Assembly (NCBI GenBank): GCA_903885665.1
Contig: CAISJL010000091.1
Coordinates: 58,198 to 122,197 of the forward strand
Length of the DNA: 64,000 nucleotides
Reading direction: 5' to 3'
DNA from: an uncultured beta proteobacterium
GTDB lineage: Bacteria; Pseudomonadota; Gammaproteobacteria; Burkholderiales; SG8-41
Position 1 is the first letter of the stretch, and each line of letters starts with the position of its first letter. The position numbers and the translations under genes were made by a program. This document shows, one piece after another, positions 46,666-55,572 of this stretch. A model generated the notes under the pieces. The model was not told the DNA's origin. It saw nothing but the letters and a program-made list of their open reading frames with translations, and did no database searches.

Positions 46666-46800
46666 ATGCAGGGCACATTGATATGCGGCATGGTTTTTTA
46701 GTTTAAACCTTTGAGTATTATTGCAGATGACTAGGATTTGGTGCCCGCAGGTGTTTACTGCTGCCGCTGAGTTTAAATGTCGATAACGAGGAGAGTCAGC

Positions 46801-48915
46801 ATGGCAGAAGACAACACCCTAGACCTAAAAGCGGCCGAAATGAGTGCTGCAGCACGACAGCGCGTTGAGGAGTTGATCGAAGAAGAAGAGGGCGCGCAAA
46901 ATAAATATCGCGGCGTGCTGGCTGTGGTGCTATCAGTGTGCGCCATTATGATGTCCTTGTTTCATCTCTATGCTGCAGTTGAGATTGTGCCCGCCTATAT
47001 TTTGCGACCGGTGCATGTGGCGTTTGGTTTGGCTTTGGTGTTTTTAGTGTTCCCAGTAGCCAAGCGCTTCCGGCATCGCTTGATGTGGTGGGATGTGTTG
47101 TTTGCCATTCTGTCCATTGCGGTAGTGGTTTATATTTTGTATAGCGGCGATGAATTTGGTGACCGTGCGGTTGATCCTTTGTTGATGGATCAAGTATTTG
47201 GCGTGGCCTTGATTTTATTGATCTTGGAGGCAAATCGCCGCAGTTCAGGGTGGATATTGCCAGTGATTGTGAGTGGGTTTCTGGCCTATGCCTTGCTCGG
47301 TTCGCATTTGCCAGCACCGTGGACGCATAAAGGTTATGACATTGCGCGACTGACCGGGTCTTTGTATATGACCTTAGAGGGTATTTTTGGTGTGGCAGTA
47401 GATGTCTCATCCACCTTGATTATTTTATTTACGATCTATGGCGCGTTCTTACAATATTCTGGTGCGGGTAAGTTTTTTATCGATTTCTCGTTCTCTGCAA
47501 TGGGTGGTAAGCCTTCGAGTGCGGGACGCGCAGTGGTGATGGGTTCGTTTTTACTGGGTGGCCCCTCGGGCTCTGGCGTGGCAACTACCGTGACCTTGGG
47601 TTCTGTCGCTTATCCGTTGTTGGCTAAATCTGGTTATGACAAAGAGGCTGCGGGTGGTTTGTTAGCGGCTGGCGGATTGGGGGCGATTATTTCACCACCG
47701 GTTTTGGGGGCGGCTGCATTTTTGATTGCTGAATTTTTGAAGATTTCGTATTTAGATGTAATTTTGATGGCTACTATCCCCACGGTGCTATTTTATTTGG
47801 GCATTTTTATTATGGTGGAGATTGATGCCCGTAAATTTAATATGAAAGTGGTGGCCTTAGAGAAGCACCACCGTGCAGGTGCCTTGGCCAAACGCTATTG
47901 GTTTCACTTTGTCTCGTTAGTGGCTATTGTCGTCTTTATGATGATGGGTTACTCACCGGTGTTGTCTGTGTTCTGGGCAACTGTGGCGACAATGTTTTTA
48001 TCGTTTTGTAGTCGGGATTGTGCGTTGATTGATTATGATTGGTTTCGCGGCAAGCAGACCTGGGTGCAAGGCTTGTGGCAATCTGGTGTAGTCAAAGCGC
48101 TCGATAATGGTTCTATGGGCGTATTAAATGTGGTGATGACTTGCGCCTCTGCCGGCATTATTGTGGGTGTGGTGACCCTCACGGGTTTAGGTTTGAAATT
48201 CAGCTCTATAGTGTTGGATTACGCCGATTCGGGCTCTGCTAGTTTGGTGACATTCTTCACTTTCTTTGGGGCCTCTGATACTGCGCAATTACTCCATGAC
48301 ATGAAGTTGTTGTTAACCGCTATATATACTTCTTTGATTGTGTGGGTAGTGGGCTTGGCGGTACCAGTGACTGCTTCGTATATTATTTGTGCGGTGATTG
48401 CAGCACCCGCCTTGATTAATTTGGGTGTGCCGGACTTTGCTGCGCATATGTTTATTTTTTATTATGCAGTGCTCTCGGAAGTCTCTCCACCAACAGCGCT
48501 CTCGCCATTTGCTGCAGCAGCGATTACTGGCGGCGGCCCATACCGCACCACGTTGCAGTGCTGGAAATATACCGCGCCTGCATTCCTCGTGCCCTTTATG
48601 TTTGTGCTGGCGCCTTCGGGCACGGGTTTATTACTAGGCGGATCGTTTAAGAACTTAGCACAAGCGGATTGGATGTCAGTAGCAATTGTTTCGGTTACGG
48701 CGATCATTGGTATTGTCGCCTTGGCGGGCGGCTTGCAAGGTTGGTTGTTACGTCAAACCAAATGGTATGAGCGCACTATGCTGATTATCTCGGGCTTGGC
48801 GTTGGTCTACCCCACAACATTCTCTGACGTGTTAGGCATAGTATTGTTAGTGCTGGTGCTGGTGTTGCAAAAATTACGTATCGATCCGCAAGCGCCGATT
48901 GCGCAAGGCGGATGA
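46801..48915 (+). CDS. TRAP transporter permease, fused small and large membrane subunits
   Basis: 704 residues with about 16 transmembrane helices, comprising the small (DctQ-like) and large (DctM-like) TRAP permease subunits in one chain, as usual for systems with TAXI receptors. The DctM core is recognisable around FLLGGPSGSGVATTVTLGS and the large helical region up to LSEVSPPTALSPFAAAAITGG. It imports the ligand captured by the upstream TAXI receptor by sodium symport. The start at 46801 follows GAGGAG at good spacing; an ATG 24 bases earlier has none. Its stop overlaps the ogt start by four bases. Confidence 0.96.
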   Translation: MAEDNTLDLKAAEMSAAARQRVEELIEEEEGAQNKYRGVLAVVLSVCAIMMSLFHLYAAVEIVPAYILRPVHVAFGLALVFLVFPVAKRFRHRLMWWDVLFAILSIAVVVYILYSGDEFGDRAVDPLLMDQVFGVALILLILEANRRSSGWILPVIVSGFLAYALLGSHLPAPWTHKGYDIARLTGSLYMTLEGIFGVAVDVSSTLIILFTIYGAFLQYSGAGKFFIDFSFSAMGGKPSSAGRAVVMGSFLLGGPSGSGVATTVTLGSVAYPLLAKSGYDKEAAGGLLAAGGLGAIISPPVLGAAAFLIAEFLKISYLDVILMATIPTVLFYLGIFIMVEIDARKFNMKVVALEKHHRAGALAKRYWFHFVSLVAIVVFMMMGYSPVLSVFWATVATMFLSFCSRDCALIDYDWFRGKQTWVQGLWQSGVVKALDNGSMGVLNVVMTCASAGIIVGVVTLTGLGLKFSSIVLDYADSGSASLVTFFTFFGASDTAQLLHDMKLLLTAIYTSLIVWVVGLAVPVTASYIICAVIAAPALINLGVPDFAAHMFIFYYAVLSEVSPPTALSPFAAAAITGGGPYRTTLQCWKYTAPAFLVPFMFVLAPSGTGLLLGGSFKNLAQADWMSVAIVSVTAIIGIVALAGGLQGWLLRQTKWYERTMLIISGLALVYPTTFSDVLGIVLLVLVLVLQKLRIDPQAPIAQGG

Positions 48916-49400
48916 CCATACCTATTGTTGCCGAGACCCGGTATGCCACACCGTTTGCGGTGCTGGGTATTCGCACCGTACCGGGTCGGGTATTGGGGCT
49001 GCGTTATTTGCCCCTAAACACACCCGAGGTGGCAGCCACAGATCGACTCGCCGCTCGCCTCTGTCGTGAGGTAGAGCGTTATTTGGCTGACCCCGAGTTT
49101 CGATTTGGCGTGCCGTATATCTTTGAAGGCACGCCGTTTCAGTGCCGGGTGTGGCGTGAGATAGAAAAACTTTTCCCATTAAAATCAGTAAGTTATGGTC
49201 ATATTGCGCGGCGCCTGCAGAGTGGAGCGCGAGCTGTAGGCACTGCTTGTGGTGCGAACCCGGTGCCGTTAATTGTGCCCTGTCATCGGGTGCTCGCCGC
49301 GCAGGGTTTGGGTGGATTTATGGGCGGCACTACGACCGCGGCACTACAGATTAAGCGTTGGTTACTCCGCCATGAAGGCCTCCTCGACTCAGCAAATTGA
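48912..49400 (+). CDS. ogt: Methylated-DNA–protein-cysteine methyltransferase
   Basis: 162 residues. The C-terminal active-site motif VPCHRVLAAQGLGGFMGG with the acceptor Cys is intact, with the helix-turn-helix stretch SVSYGHIARRLQSG just before it. It removes O6-methylguanine from DNA. Its ATG overlaps the TRAP permease stop (ATGA) and its 3' end overlaps xerD by 29 bases, so translation of all three is linked. The N-terminal domain is shorter than in E. coli Ada but fits Ogt. Confidence 0.95.
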   Translation: MTIPIVAETRYATPFAVLGIRTVPGRVLGLRYLPLNTPEVAATDRLAARLCREVERYLADPEFRFGVPYIFEGTPFQCRVWREIEKLFPLKSVSYGHIARRLQSGARAVGTACGANPVPLIVPCHRVLAAQGLGGFMGGTTTAALQIKRWLLRHEGLLDSAN

Positions 49401-50271
49401 TGTGTTTTGTGATGCGCTATGGCTAGAGGATGGCTTGGCGCGGAATACGCTCGAGAGTTATCGCCGCGATCTGTTGCAGTTTGCGCAGTGGTTAGAGACG
49501 CAAGGGGTAGCGGATTTATTCGCGGTAGAGCAATCCGCAGTGCAAGGGTATTTGGCGTATAAGTTTCGCAGCAAAGCCCGGGCCTCGAGTGCGGCACGCT
49601 TGCTCTCTGCGCTAAAGCGTTTCTATCGCTATGCTGTGCGTCAAGGCACAGTGCAAACTGACCCTACCTTGCGGGTGGATGCACCCAAGCTGTCGCGCCA
49701 GTTACCCAAGACGCTGACAGAAGCTGACGTGGAAGCCTTGTTAGCAGCGCCACCGACAGATGAAGCCTTAGGGCTGCGAGATCGCACCATGCTCGAAGTG
49801 CTGTATGCCAGTGGCTTACGAGTGACTGAATTGGTGACCTTGCGGGTGCCGCAAGTCAGTCGCGATATGGGGGTGGTGCGGGTGATGGGCAAAGGTGCGA
49901 AAGAGCGACTAGTGCCCTTGGGGGAAGAAGCATTGGCGTGGTTAGAGCGATATTTAATTAATGCGCGACCCCAGTTGTTGGGTCAGCGCACGAGTGATGG
50001 GTTGTTTGTAACTGCCCGTGGCGAGATGATGACGCGTCAAGCGTTTTGGTATTTGTTAAAGCGCTACGCGATCGTTGCGGGGTTGAATAAGCCCCTATCG
50101 CCGCATACTTTGCGTCATGCCTTTGCAACGCACTTATTAAATCACGGTGCAGACTTGCGAGTGGTGCAGTTGCTGTTAGGGCATGAGGATATTTCAACCA
50201 CCCAAATTTATACCCATGTTGCCCAAGAGCGTTTGAAGCAGCTCCACGCCAAACATCACCCGCGCGGCTAG
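49372..50271 (+). CDS. xerD: Site-specific tyrosine recombinase XerD
   Basis: 299 residues. The N-terminal SAM-like domain begins with the typical IDVFCDALWLEDGLARNTLESYRRDL, which marks XerD rather than XerC. Catalytic residues of the tyrosine recombinase family are visible: Arg in ASGLRVTELV, the HxxR pair in HTLRHAFATHLL, His in LGHEDISTTQ and the nucleophilic Tyr in IYTHVAQ. With XerC it resolves chromosome dimers at dif. The ATG at 49372 lies inside ogt. Confidence 0.95.
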   Translation: MKASSTQQIDVFCDALWLEDGLARNTLESYRRDLLQFAQWLETQGVADLFAVEQSAVQGYLAYKFRSKARASSAARLLSALKRFYRYAVRQGTVQTDPTLRVDAPKLSRQLPKTLTEADVEALLAAPPTDEALGLRDRTMLEVLYASGLRVTELVTLRVPQVSRDMGVVRVMGKGAKERLVPLGEEALAWLERYLINARPQLLGQRTSDGLFVTARGEMMTRQAFWYLLKRYAIVAGLNKPLSPHTLRHAFATHLLNHGADLRVVQLLLGHEDISTTQIYTHVAQERLKQLHAKHHPRG

Positions 50272-50630
50272 GCGGCAGTGGGTGCGTTGCGCTCTATGGT
50301 CACGCCGAGTCGGCGCACGCCTGGTAGGGGTGTGACTTTGGCGATGGTGATGCGCAACCAAGGTGCGTTAAATTCACAGAAAATCATTTGGGCAATGGCT
50401 TCGGCCGCATGTTCGAGAAGCGAGAAGTGCTGGCCGCTGAATAACTCACGAATGCGCGCCACCACCGTGGCATAGTCGATCGTGTCTGTAATGTTGTCAC
50501 TGTGTGCGGCATGGCTACCGCGTAAGCCAATCTCCAGGTCTAGCAGCAGCGCTTGGGCGACTTGTTGTTCCCAAGCGTAAATGCCAATGCGGGTCTCAAT
50601 GCGCAATTCGTTAATAAAGATGGTGTCCAC
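50268..50630 (-). CDS. folB: Dihydroneopterin aldolase
   Basis: 120 residues of the FolB/FolX T-fold. It begins MDTIFINELRIETRIGIYAWE with the active-site Glu/Tyr region, and IDYATVVARIRELF and FSLLEHAAEAIAQMI follow. It cleaves dihydroneopterin to 6-hydroxymethyl-dihydropterin in folate synthesis. It converges on xerD with a four-base overlap of stop regions. Usual length. Confidence 0.94.
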   Translation of the reverse strand: MDTIFINELRIETRIGIYAWEQQVAQALLLDLEIGLRGSHAAHSDNITDTIDYATVVARIRELFSGQHFSLLEHAAEAIAQMIFCEFNAPWLRITIAKVTPLPGVRRLGVTIERNAPTAA

Positions 50631-50808
50631 GATGGTGTCCGTATGGTTGATTGTCGGCGGCGTTGAGTGAATCAGTCATTAATGAAATTGGAGACTGGGG
50701 GTTGATGATTGGCGATGAGGAATTGACGATTAACTACAAAAAACCGACAGGCTGTGGGAGTTTGCTAGATTTAGGCTACAATGCCCGCGCCATTTTAGGG
50801 GAATTCAT

Positions 50809-51414
50809 TTGTCCTTACTATTAGTATTGCTGATTGTTGTTGCCGCCTATTTGTTAGGTTCTATCTCATTTGCGGTCTGGGTCAGCCGACTCTGGGGTCT
50901 GCCCGACCCGCATGACTACGGCTCTGGTAATCCGGGCGCCACCAATGTGCTGCGCACGGGGCGTAAGTCGGCGGCATTGTGCACCTTACTGGGTGACGGT
51001 GCAAAGGGCTGGGTTGCGGTGGCCTTAGCCCTGCACTGGGCCGCACCTGATGCTGTGGTCGCTGCCGTTGCAGTGGTGGTGATGCTCGGCCACTTATGGC
51101 CAGTGTTTCATCGGTTTCAGGGTGGTAAAGGTGTGGCGACCACCTTGGGGGTGTTGCTTGCGTTACATCCGATTCTAGGTCTTGCAAGCCTGAGTAGCTG
51201 GTTGATTATTGCGTTTTTCTTTCGCTACTCTTCACTGGCAGCCTTGATTGCTGCGCTCAATGCAGTGTTTTTTACGGTATTACTGTATCACCCCGCTCAT
51301 GCGTATGTGGCGGCAGTTGCTGTGTTAGCGCTACTGTTGTTTTGGCGGCATCGTGCAAATATCCGTAACCTCATTGCCGGCACCGAGAGTCGTATTGGTG
51401 GTAAGGCAGTCTAG
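50809..51414 (+). CDS. plsY: Glycerol-3-phosphate acyltransferase PlsY
   Basis: 201 residues with five hydrophobic segments and the three PlsY motifs: [15 protein letters not shown] (phosphate loop), [21 protein letters not shown], and the C-terminal [20 protein letters not shown]. It transfers acyl from acyl-phosphate to glycerol-3-phosphate in the inner membrane. The start is TTG at 50809 with GGGGA upstream. A TACAAT at 50777–50782 could be its -10 element. It converges on tsaD. Confidence 0.95.
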   Translation: MSLLLVLLIVVAAYLLGSISFAVWVSRLWGLPDPHDYGSGNPGATNVLRTGRKSAALCTLLGDGAKGWVAVALALHWAAPDAVVAAVAVVVMLGHLWPVFHRFQGGKGVATTLGVLLALHPILGLASLSSWLIIAFFFRYSSLAALIAALNAVFFTVLLYHPAHAYVAAVAVLALLLFWRHRANIRNLIAGTESRIGGKAV

Positions 51415-51430
51415 ACCCGCTTAGAGCAAA

Positions 51431-52447
51431 TTAGACCAGCGTGCTTAAATCCCAGCGTGGGTGAACACTAAAGCCGGCGAGCGCCTCCACGCCGCTGTCC
51501 CCGCGACTCAAGCGCAGCGCGCCAGCAAGTGCAATCATGGCGCCGTTATCTGTGCAAAATTCAAGTGGCGGGTAGAACACTGTGCACCCAATGTCTTGCG
51601 CAGCCTGATTTAACTGAGATCGCAATTGTTGATTGGCGCCAACTCCGCCGGCAACGACCAATTGCTGTAAGCCGCTCGACTGCACAGCGCGAATGGCCTT
51701 GGCGATTAAAACGGCATTAATCGCGGTTTGCAATTCGGCGGCAAGATCAGCGCGGGCTTGGGTGTCTGGAGGCAAGTCGCGGGCGGCGAGCATGACTGCG
51801 GTTTTTAGCCCGCTAAAGCTGAAATCCAGGTTCGGCGTATTGAGCATCGGCCTAGGCAATTTAAAGTGGCCCGGTTGTCCGCTTGCCGCAAGCGCGGCGA
51901 TGGCTGGCCCGCCGGGATAGCCAAGACCTAGCACCTTGGCCGATTTGTCATAGGCCTCGCCAGCGGCGTCGTCTACGGTCTCGCCCAGCAGGGTGTAGTC
52001 ACCTAAGCCACTAACCTGCATTAATTGGGTGTGCCCACCGGAGACCAAGAGCGCAATAAACGGGAAGCGGGGTGCAGGGGTTGCGAGCAGTGGCGAGAGC
52101 AAATGCCCTTCAAGGTGATGGACAGGAATAGCGGGAATGTTGAGAGCGTAGGCAAGGCTGGTAGCAAAGCCTGCCCCGACCAATAAAGCGCCTGCTAAGC
52201 CAGGGCCCGCGGTGTAGGCGATGGCATCAACCTCGGTGAGTGAGCGCTGACCTTCGGTCATGACGGTCTCTACTAAAGGAGTAATTCGTTGGATATGGTC
52301 ACGCGAGGCCAGTTCAGGCACCACCCCACCGTATTCGGCGTGGAGGGCGACCTGGGAGTGCAAGGCGTGGCCGACTAAGCCTGTTGCGGTGTCGTAGAGG
52401 GCGATACCTGTTTCGTCGCAAGACGATTCGATTCCAAGAACAAGCAA
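51431..52447 (-). CDS. tsaD: tRNA N6-threonylcarbamoyladenosine transferase TsaD
   Basis: About 338 residues from the TTG at 52447, which gives the family N-terminus [18 protein letters not shown]. Other motifs: HHLEGHLLS (metal His pair), SGGHTQL and GVGANQQLR. With TsaB and TsaE it installs t6A37 on ANN-reading tRNAs. The frame is open for 33 more codons upstream, but that part is not conserved and would overlap the rpsU promoter, so the shorter start is preferred. Divergent from rpsU. Confidence 0.96.
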   Translation of the reverse strand: MLVLGIESSCDETGIALYDTATGLVGHALHSQVALHAEYGGVVPELASRDHIQRITPLVETVMTEGQRSLTEVDAIAYTAGPGLAGALLVGAGFATSLAYALNIPAIPVHHLEGHLLSPLLATPAPRFPFIALLVSGGHTQLMQVSGLGDYTLLGETVDDAAGEAYDKSAKVLGLGYPGGPAIAALAASGQPGHFKLPRPMLNTPNLDFSFSGLKTAVMLAARDLPPDTQARADLAAELQTAINAVLIAKAIRAVQSSGLQQLVVAGGVGANQQLRSQLNQAAQDIGCTVFYPPLEFCTDNGAMIALAGALRLSRGDSGVEALAGFSVHPRWDLSTLV

Positions 52448-52539
52448 GAGAGGCCAGTAGATAGTCAGTTGGGGTTGATGGGCGAACAGGCGCAAAACAC
52501 TTGATTGGCAGGCAAGTGGTAATGATTTGCTGGCAAGCT

Positions 52540-52569
52540 TTGCCAAAGGCCTGAAATTACGGTTATAAT
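52540..52569 (+). promoter_or_regulatory. Sigma-70 promoter candidate for rpsU
   Basis: TTGCCA (52540–52545) and TATAAT (52564–52569) are separated by 18 bases, a good sigma-70 promoter, about 170 bases before the rpsU start. The long leader may carry regulation of the rpsU–yqeY–dnaG–rpoD genes. Confidence 0.7.
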
Positions 52570-52736
52570 ACCCGTTTCCCGCGCCTCAATCTCATATTTT
52601 AGAGCAGAATCAGTTAGAAATTAAGTGAGTTTTGCGTTAGGGAGCAAATCCAGTTGGGACGTTCATTCGGTTATGGATTTTTCATAACCAACTGATTTTA
52701 TTGACTTTATTTATTGACTTTTAGCTTTGGGGTTTT

Positions 52737-52949
52737 ATGACCACAGTCCGTGTAAAAGAAAACGAACCGTTTGAAGTGGCAATGCGCCGTTTTAAACGTA
52801 CGGTAGAGAAGACCGGTATGCTGACCGAATTACGCGCTCGCGAATTCTACGAAAAGCCTACCGCTGAGCGTAAGCGCAAGCTTGCTGCTGCTGTGAAGCG
52901 CACACATAAGCGCCTGCGTTCACAGTTATTACCGCCTAAGCTGTACTAA
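52737..52949 (+). CDS. rpsU: 30S ribosomal protein bS21
   Basis: 70 residues, canonical bS21: [20 protein letters not shown] at the N-terminus and a basic C-terminal [10 protein letters not shown]. It heads the conserved macromolecular-synthesis gene block. An ATG start at 52737 follows a GGGG stretch. Confidence 0.97.
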   Translation: MTTVRVKENEPFEVAMRRFKRTVEKTGMLTELRAREFYEKPTAERKRKLAAAVKRTHKRLRSQLLPPKLY

Positions 52950-52983
52950 AACAAACCATTATACTGGCGGCGCGTCCGCTTAA

Positions 52984-53015
52984 GGGTGTAGGGTCAGTTG
53001 TCCCGCACCCTTTTT
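52984..53015 (+). terminator. Terminator between rpsU and yqeY
   Basis: GGGTGTAGGG pairs with CCCGCACCC (one G-U pair and a bulged A) across an eight-base loop, followed by T5. It lets rpsU be expressed above the downstream dnaG and rpoD genes, as in other macromolecular-synthesis operons. Confidence 0.72.
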
Positions 53016-53113
53016 GCATTGATTGATACCGGCGTAGCCCCCCAGCTTGGTTGGATTGAACCTGGTTAGTATGAATAGCGTTGTGTGACACGCGCGCATC
53101 TAAGGAGACTGCA

Positions 53114-53566
53114 ATGAGTTTGCGAACCCAAGTCAATGACGATTTAAAGGCGGCGATGCGCGCTGGTGAAGCTGCGCGCCGTGATACTTTGCGTCTGTTA
53201 CTGGCTGCGTTAAAGCAACGCGAAGTCGACGAACGCATCACGCTCGCGGATGCAGATGTATTAGCTATTATCGAAAAAATGATCAAGCAGCGCCGCGATT
53301 CGATCTCGCAATTTGTCCAAGGTGGCCGTCAAGATTTGGCGGACAAAGAGCAACAAGAGCTTGACTTACTACAGACGTATATGCCGCAACAACTGAGTGA
53401 GGCGGAGTTGCTCGCAGCGATTGCAGATGCAGTGACGACTTCGGGGGCGACAGGCCCTGCCGATATGGGCAAGGTCATGGCTATTCTCAAGCCGGCTTTG
53501 GCGGGACGGGCAGACATGGGCCAGGTTTCCGCCCGTGTCAAGCAAGCATTGACTGTCGCTAAATAG
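53114..53566 (+). CDS. yqeY: GatB/YqeY domain protein
   Basis: 150 residues, the small GatB_Yqey fold related to the tail of the GatB amidotransferase subunit. MSLRTQVNDDLKAAMRAGEA and LLQTYMPQQLSEAELLAAI are typical. Its exact role is not established. AAGGAG lies eight bases before the ATG. Located between rpsU and dnaG, as in many proteobacteria. Confidence 0.93.
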   Translation: MSLRTQVNDDLKAAMRAGEAARRDTLRLLLAALKQREVDERITLADADVLAIIEKMIKQRRDSISQFVQGGRQDLADKEQQELDLLQTYMPQQLSEAELLAAIADAVTTSGATGPADMGKVMAILKPALAGRADMGQVSARVKQALTVAK

Positions 53567-53734
53567 CGTTAACTTACTGATCATTATAGATATTTTTTAC
53601 GGGTTCGACTTGCCGTTGGTCCGTAAGTGCCAGCAAATATTGTGCCCTAGGGTTAGGCGAAGCGCCGTCCTATAATGGGGGCTTAGGTTCGCGCCTGCCA
53701 CCAGAGCGCTCAATTGTGGAGTTTGACTGTAGGC

Positions 53735-55495
53735 ATGATTCCGCCATCATTTATTCAGGATTTATTAGGACGGGTTGATATCGTCGAGGTCATTGATCGA
53801 CATGTCAAACTCAAGCGCTCAGGGGCGAATTATGCCGCCTGTTGCCCGTTCCATACTGAAAAATCACCATCGTTTACCGTAAGCCCGACGAAGCAGTTTT
53901 ATCATTGCTTTGGCTGCGGTGCGCATGGTACGGCGATTGGCTTTTTGATTGAATACAGCGGCATGGGTTTTGTCGATGCGGTGAAGGACTTAGCGCAAAC
54001 TGTGGGCATGACGGTGCCAGAAATTGTGCGCAGTCCGCAGGCGCAACAGCGTGCCGAAGAAGCACCTGATTTGTATAGCGTATTGCTGCAAGCCGCACAG
54101 TTCTACCGTAGTCAATTAAAGCAAGCGCCACAGGCGATTGACTATTTAAAGCAACGCGGTTTGTCTGGTGAAATCGCTAAACGCTTTGGCGTGGGTTACG
54201 CACCCGAGGGTTGGCAGAGCCTGCAACAAGTGTTTCCGCAATACCAAGACGCTAGCCTGAATGCTGCAGGGCTGGTGAAACAAAATGAAGAAGGTCGGCG
54301 CTACGATGTGTTTCGCGAGCGCATTATGTTTCCGATTGTCGATGTGCGCGGCAACATCATTGGTTTTGGTGGGCGGGTATTGGGTGTGGGTGAGCCGAAG
54401 TATTTGAATTCGCCGGAGACCGCAGTCTTTGAGAAAGGGCGCGAGCTCTATGGATTATTTCAAGCGCGACGCGCCATTCGTGATGCCGGATGCGTGGTGG
54501 TGGTTGAAGGCTATATGGATGTTCTTGCATTAGCCCAGGCGGGAATTGAATATGTGGTAGCCACCCTCGGCACGGCGACTACACCAATACACGTGCAAAA
54601 ATTACTGCGCCAGGCTGATCAAGTAGTGTTTTGTTTTGATGGCGATGGCGCAGGTAGGCGGGCGGCATGGCGTGCCCTGGAGAACAGCCTCACGCAGTTA
54701 GTTGATGGTAAAGAAGTGCGTTTTTTATTTTTGCCCGATGGTGATGACCCAGATACCTACGTGCGAGCGCATGGGCGCGCTGCCATCGAGACCTTGATAG
54801 CGCAAGCAGAACCATTATCACGGTTTCTAATTGATGGTTTACGTGCAGATATTGATTGCCACAGCTCTGAGGGCATTGCCAAGCTCATACAAATGGCTAA
54901 GCCCTTGATTCGGCAAATTGCAGCGCCCATGTTGTCCTTACTGATTCGCAAGGAGTTAGCAAGGATCGCAGGACTCACCCAGCAGGAACTCGATGCACAA
55001 CTGGAGATCAGCACCACTATTAAAGCGGCGGCCCCTCCCCAGCGACTCACACCATTACCACCGTCGATTTTACAAACGTTGCTGGAGTTGGTGATTGCGG
55101 AGCCTGCAGCCGCCGCAGGATTAGACCGAAACGATTTAGCGCTTGGATTGAGCGTATCAGGGATTGATCAGGCTGAATTAAGCGCACTGGACGCAGTGTT
55201 AGCGGCGCTGACCGGTGCCAGCGGTGCATTACAGTTGGGGGAGGCATTTCGCGGCTCGCCGCATGAGCAGTTTATCCGCCAAGCCGAGGCGGGTGCCATG
55301 CGCTGGCAGGACCGAGCGCTAGAGACTGAGGAGCTGGCGGCGGAGCTGACAGGCGCTTGGCAACAGGCGCTCGACCGCATTCGGCGCGCGCGCATTGGCG
55401 CATTACTCGAAAAGTCACGGCGTGGGGTATTGAGTGAGGCTGATCAAGCCCAATATCGAGCGCTTCAACATACATTAAACCCTGGCGCAATATAG
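53735..55495 (+). CDS. dnaG: DNA primase DnaG
   Basis: 586 residues. The N-terminal CHC2 zinc finger (CCPFHTEKSPSFTVSPTKQ then CFGCGAHG) is followed by the TOPRIM catalytic core (VVVVEGYMDVLALAQAG and FCFDGDGAGRRA) and a divergent C-terminal helicase-binding domain. It lays down RNA primers at the fork. The start is the ATG at 53735; an upstream start would add seven residues without family support. Confidence 0.97.
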   Translation: MIPPSFIQDLLGRVDIVEVIDRHVKLKRSGANYAACCPFHTEKSPSFTVSPTKQFYHCFGCGAHGTAIGFLIEYSGMGFVDAVKDLAQTVGMTVPEIVRSPQAQQRAEEAPDLYSVLLQAAQFYRSQLKQAPQAIDYLKQRGLSGEIAKRFGVGYAPEGWQSLQQVFPQYQDASLNAAGLVKQNEEGRRYDVFRERIMFPIVDVRGNIIGFGGRVLGVGEPKYLNSPETAVFEKGRELYGLFQARRAIRDAGCVVVVEGYMDVLALAQAGIEYVVATLGTATTPIHVQKLLRQADQVVFCFDGDGAGRRAAWRALENSLTQLVDGKEVRFLFLPDGDDPDTYVRAHGRAAIETLIAQAEPLSRFLIDGLRADIDCHSSEGIAKLIQMAKPLIRQIAAPMLSLLIRKELARIAGLTQQELDAQLEISTTIKAAAPPQRLTPLPPSILQTLLELVIAEPAAAAGLDRNDLALGLSVSGIDQAELSALDAVLAALTGASGALQLGEAFRGSPHEQFIRQAEAGAMRWQDRALETEELAAELTGAWQQALDRIRRARIGALLEKSRRGVLSEADQAQYRALQHTLNPGAI

Positions 55496-55516
55496 TCAAA
55501 GAAAAAAGTCGATTTG

Positions 55517-55525
55517 TGGTATAAT
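55517..55525 (+). promoter_or_regulatory. Extended -10 promoter candidate for rpoD
   Basis: TGGTATAAT, a perfect TATAAT with an extended TGn, lies 21 bases downstream of the dnaG stop and about 50 bases upstream of the rpoD start. No good -35 element is seen, which fits an extended -10 promoter allowing rpoD expression independent of dnaG. Confidence 0.6.
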
Positions 55526-55572
55526 CGTCGGCTTTTCTTCACTGACATGCGCGAGTCCGGCGGAGCTAAATT

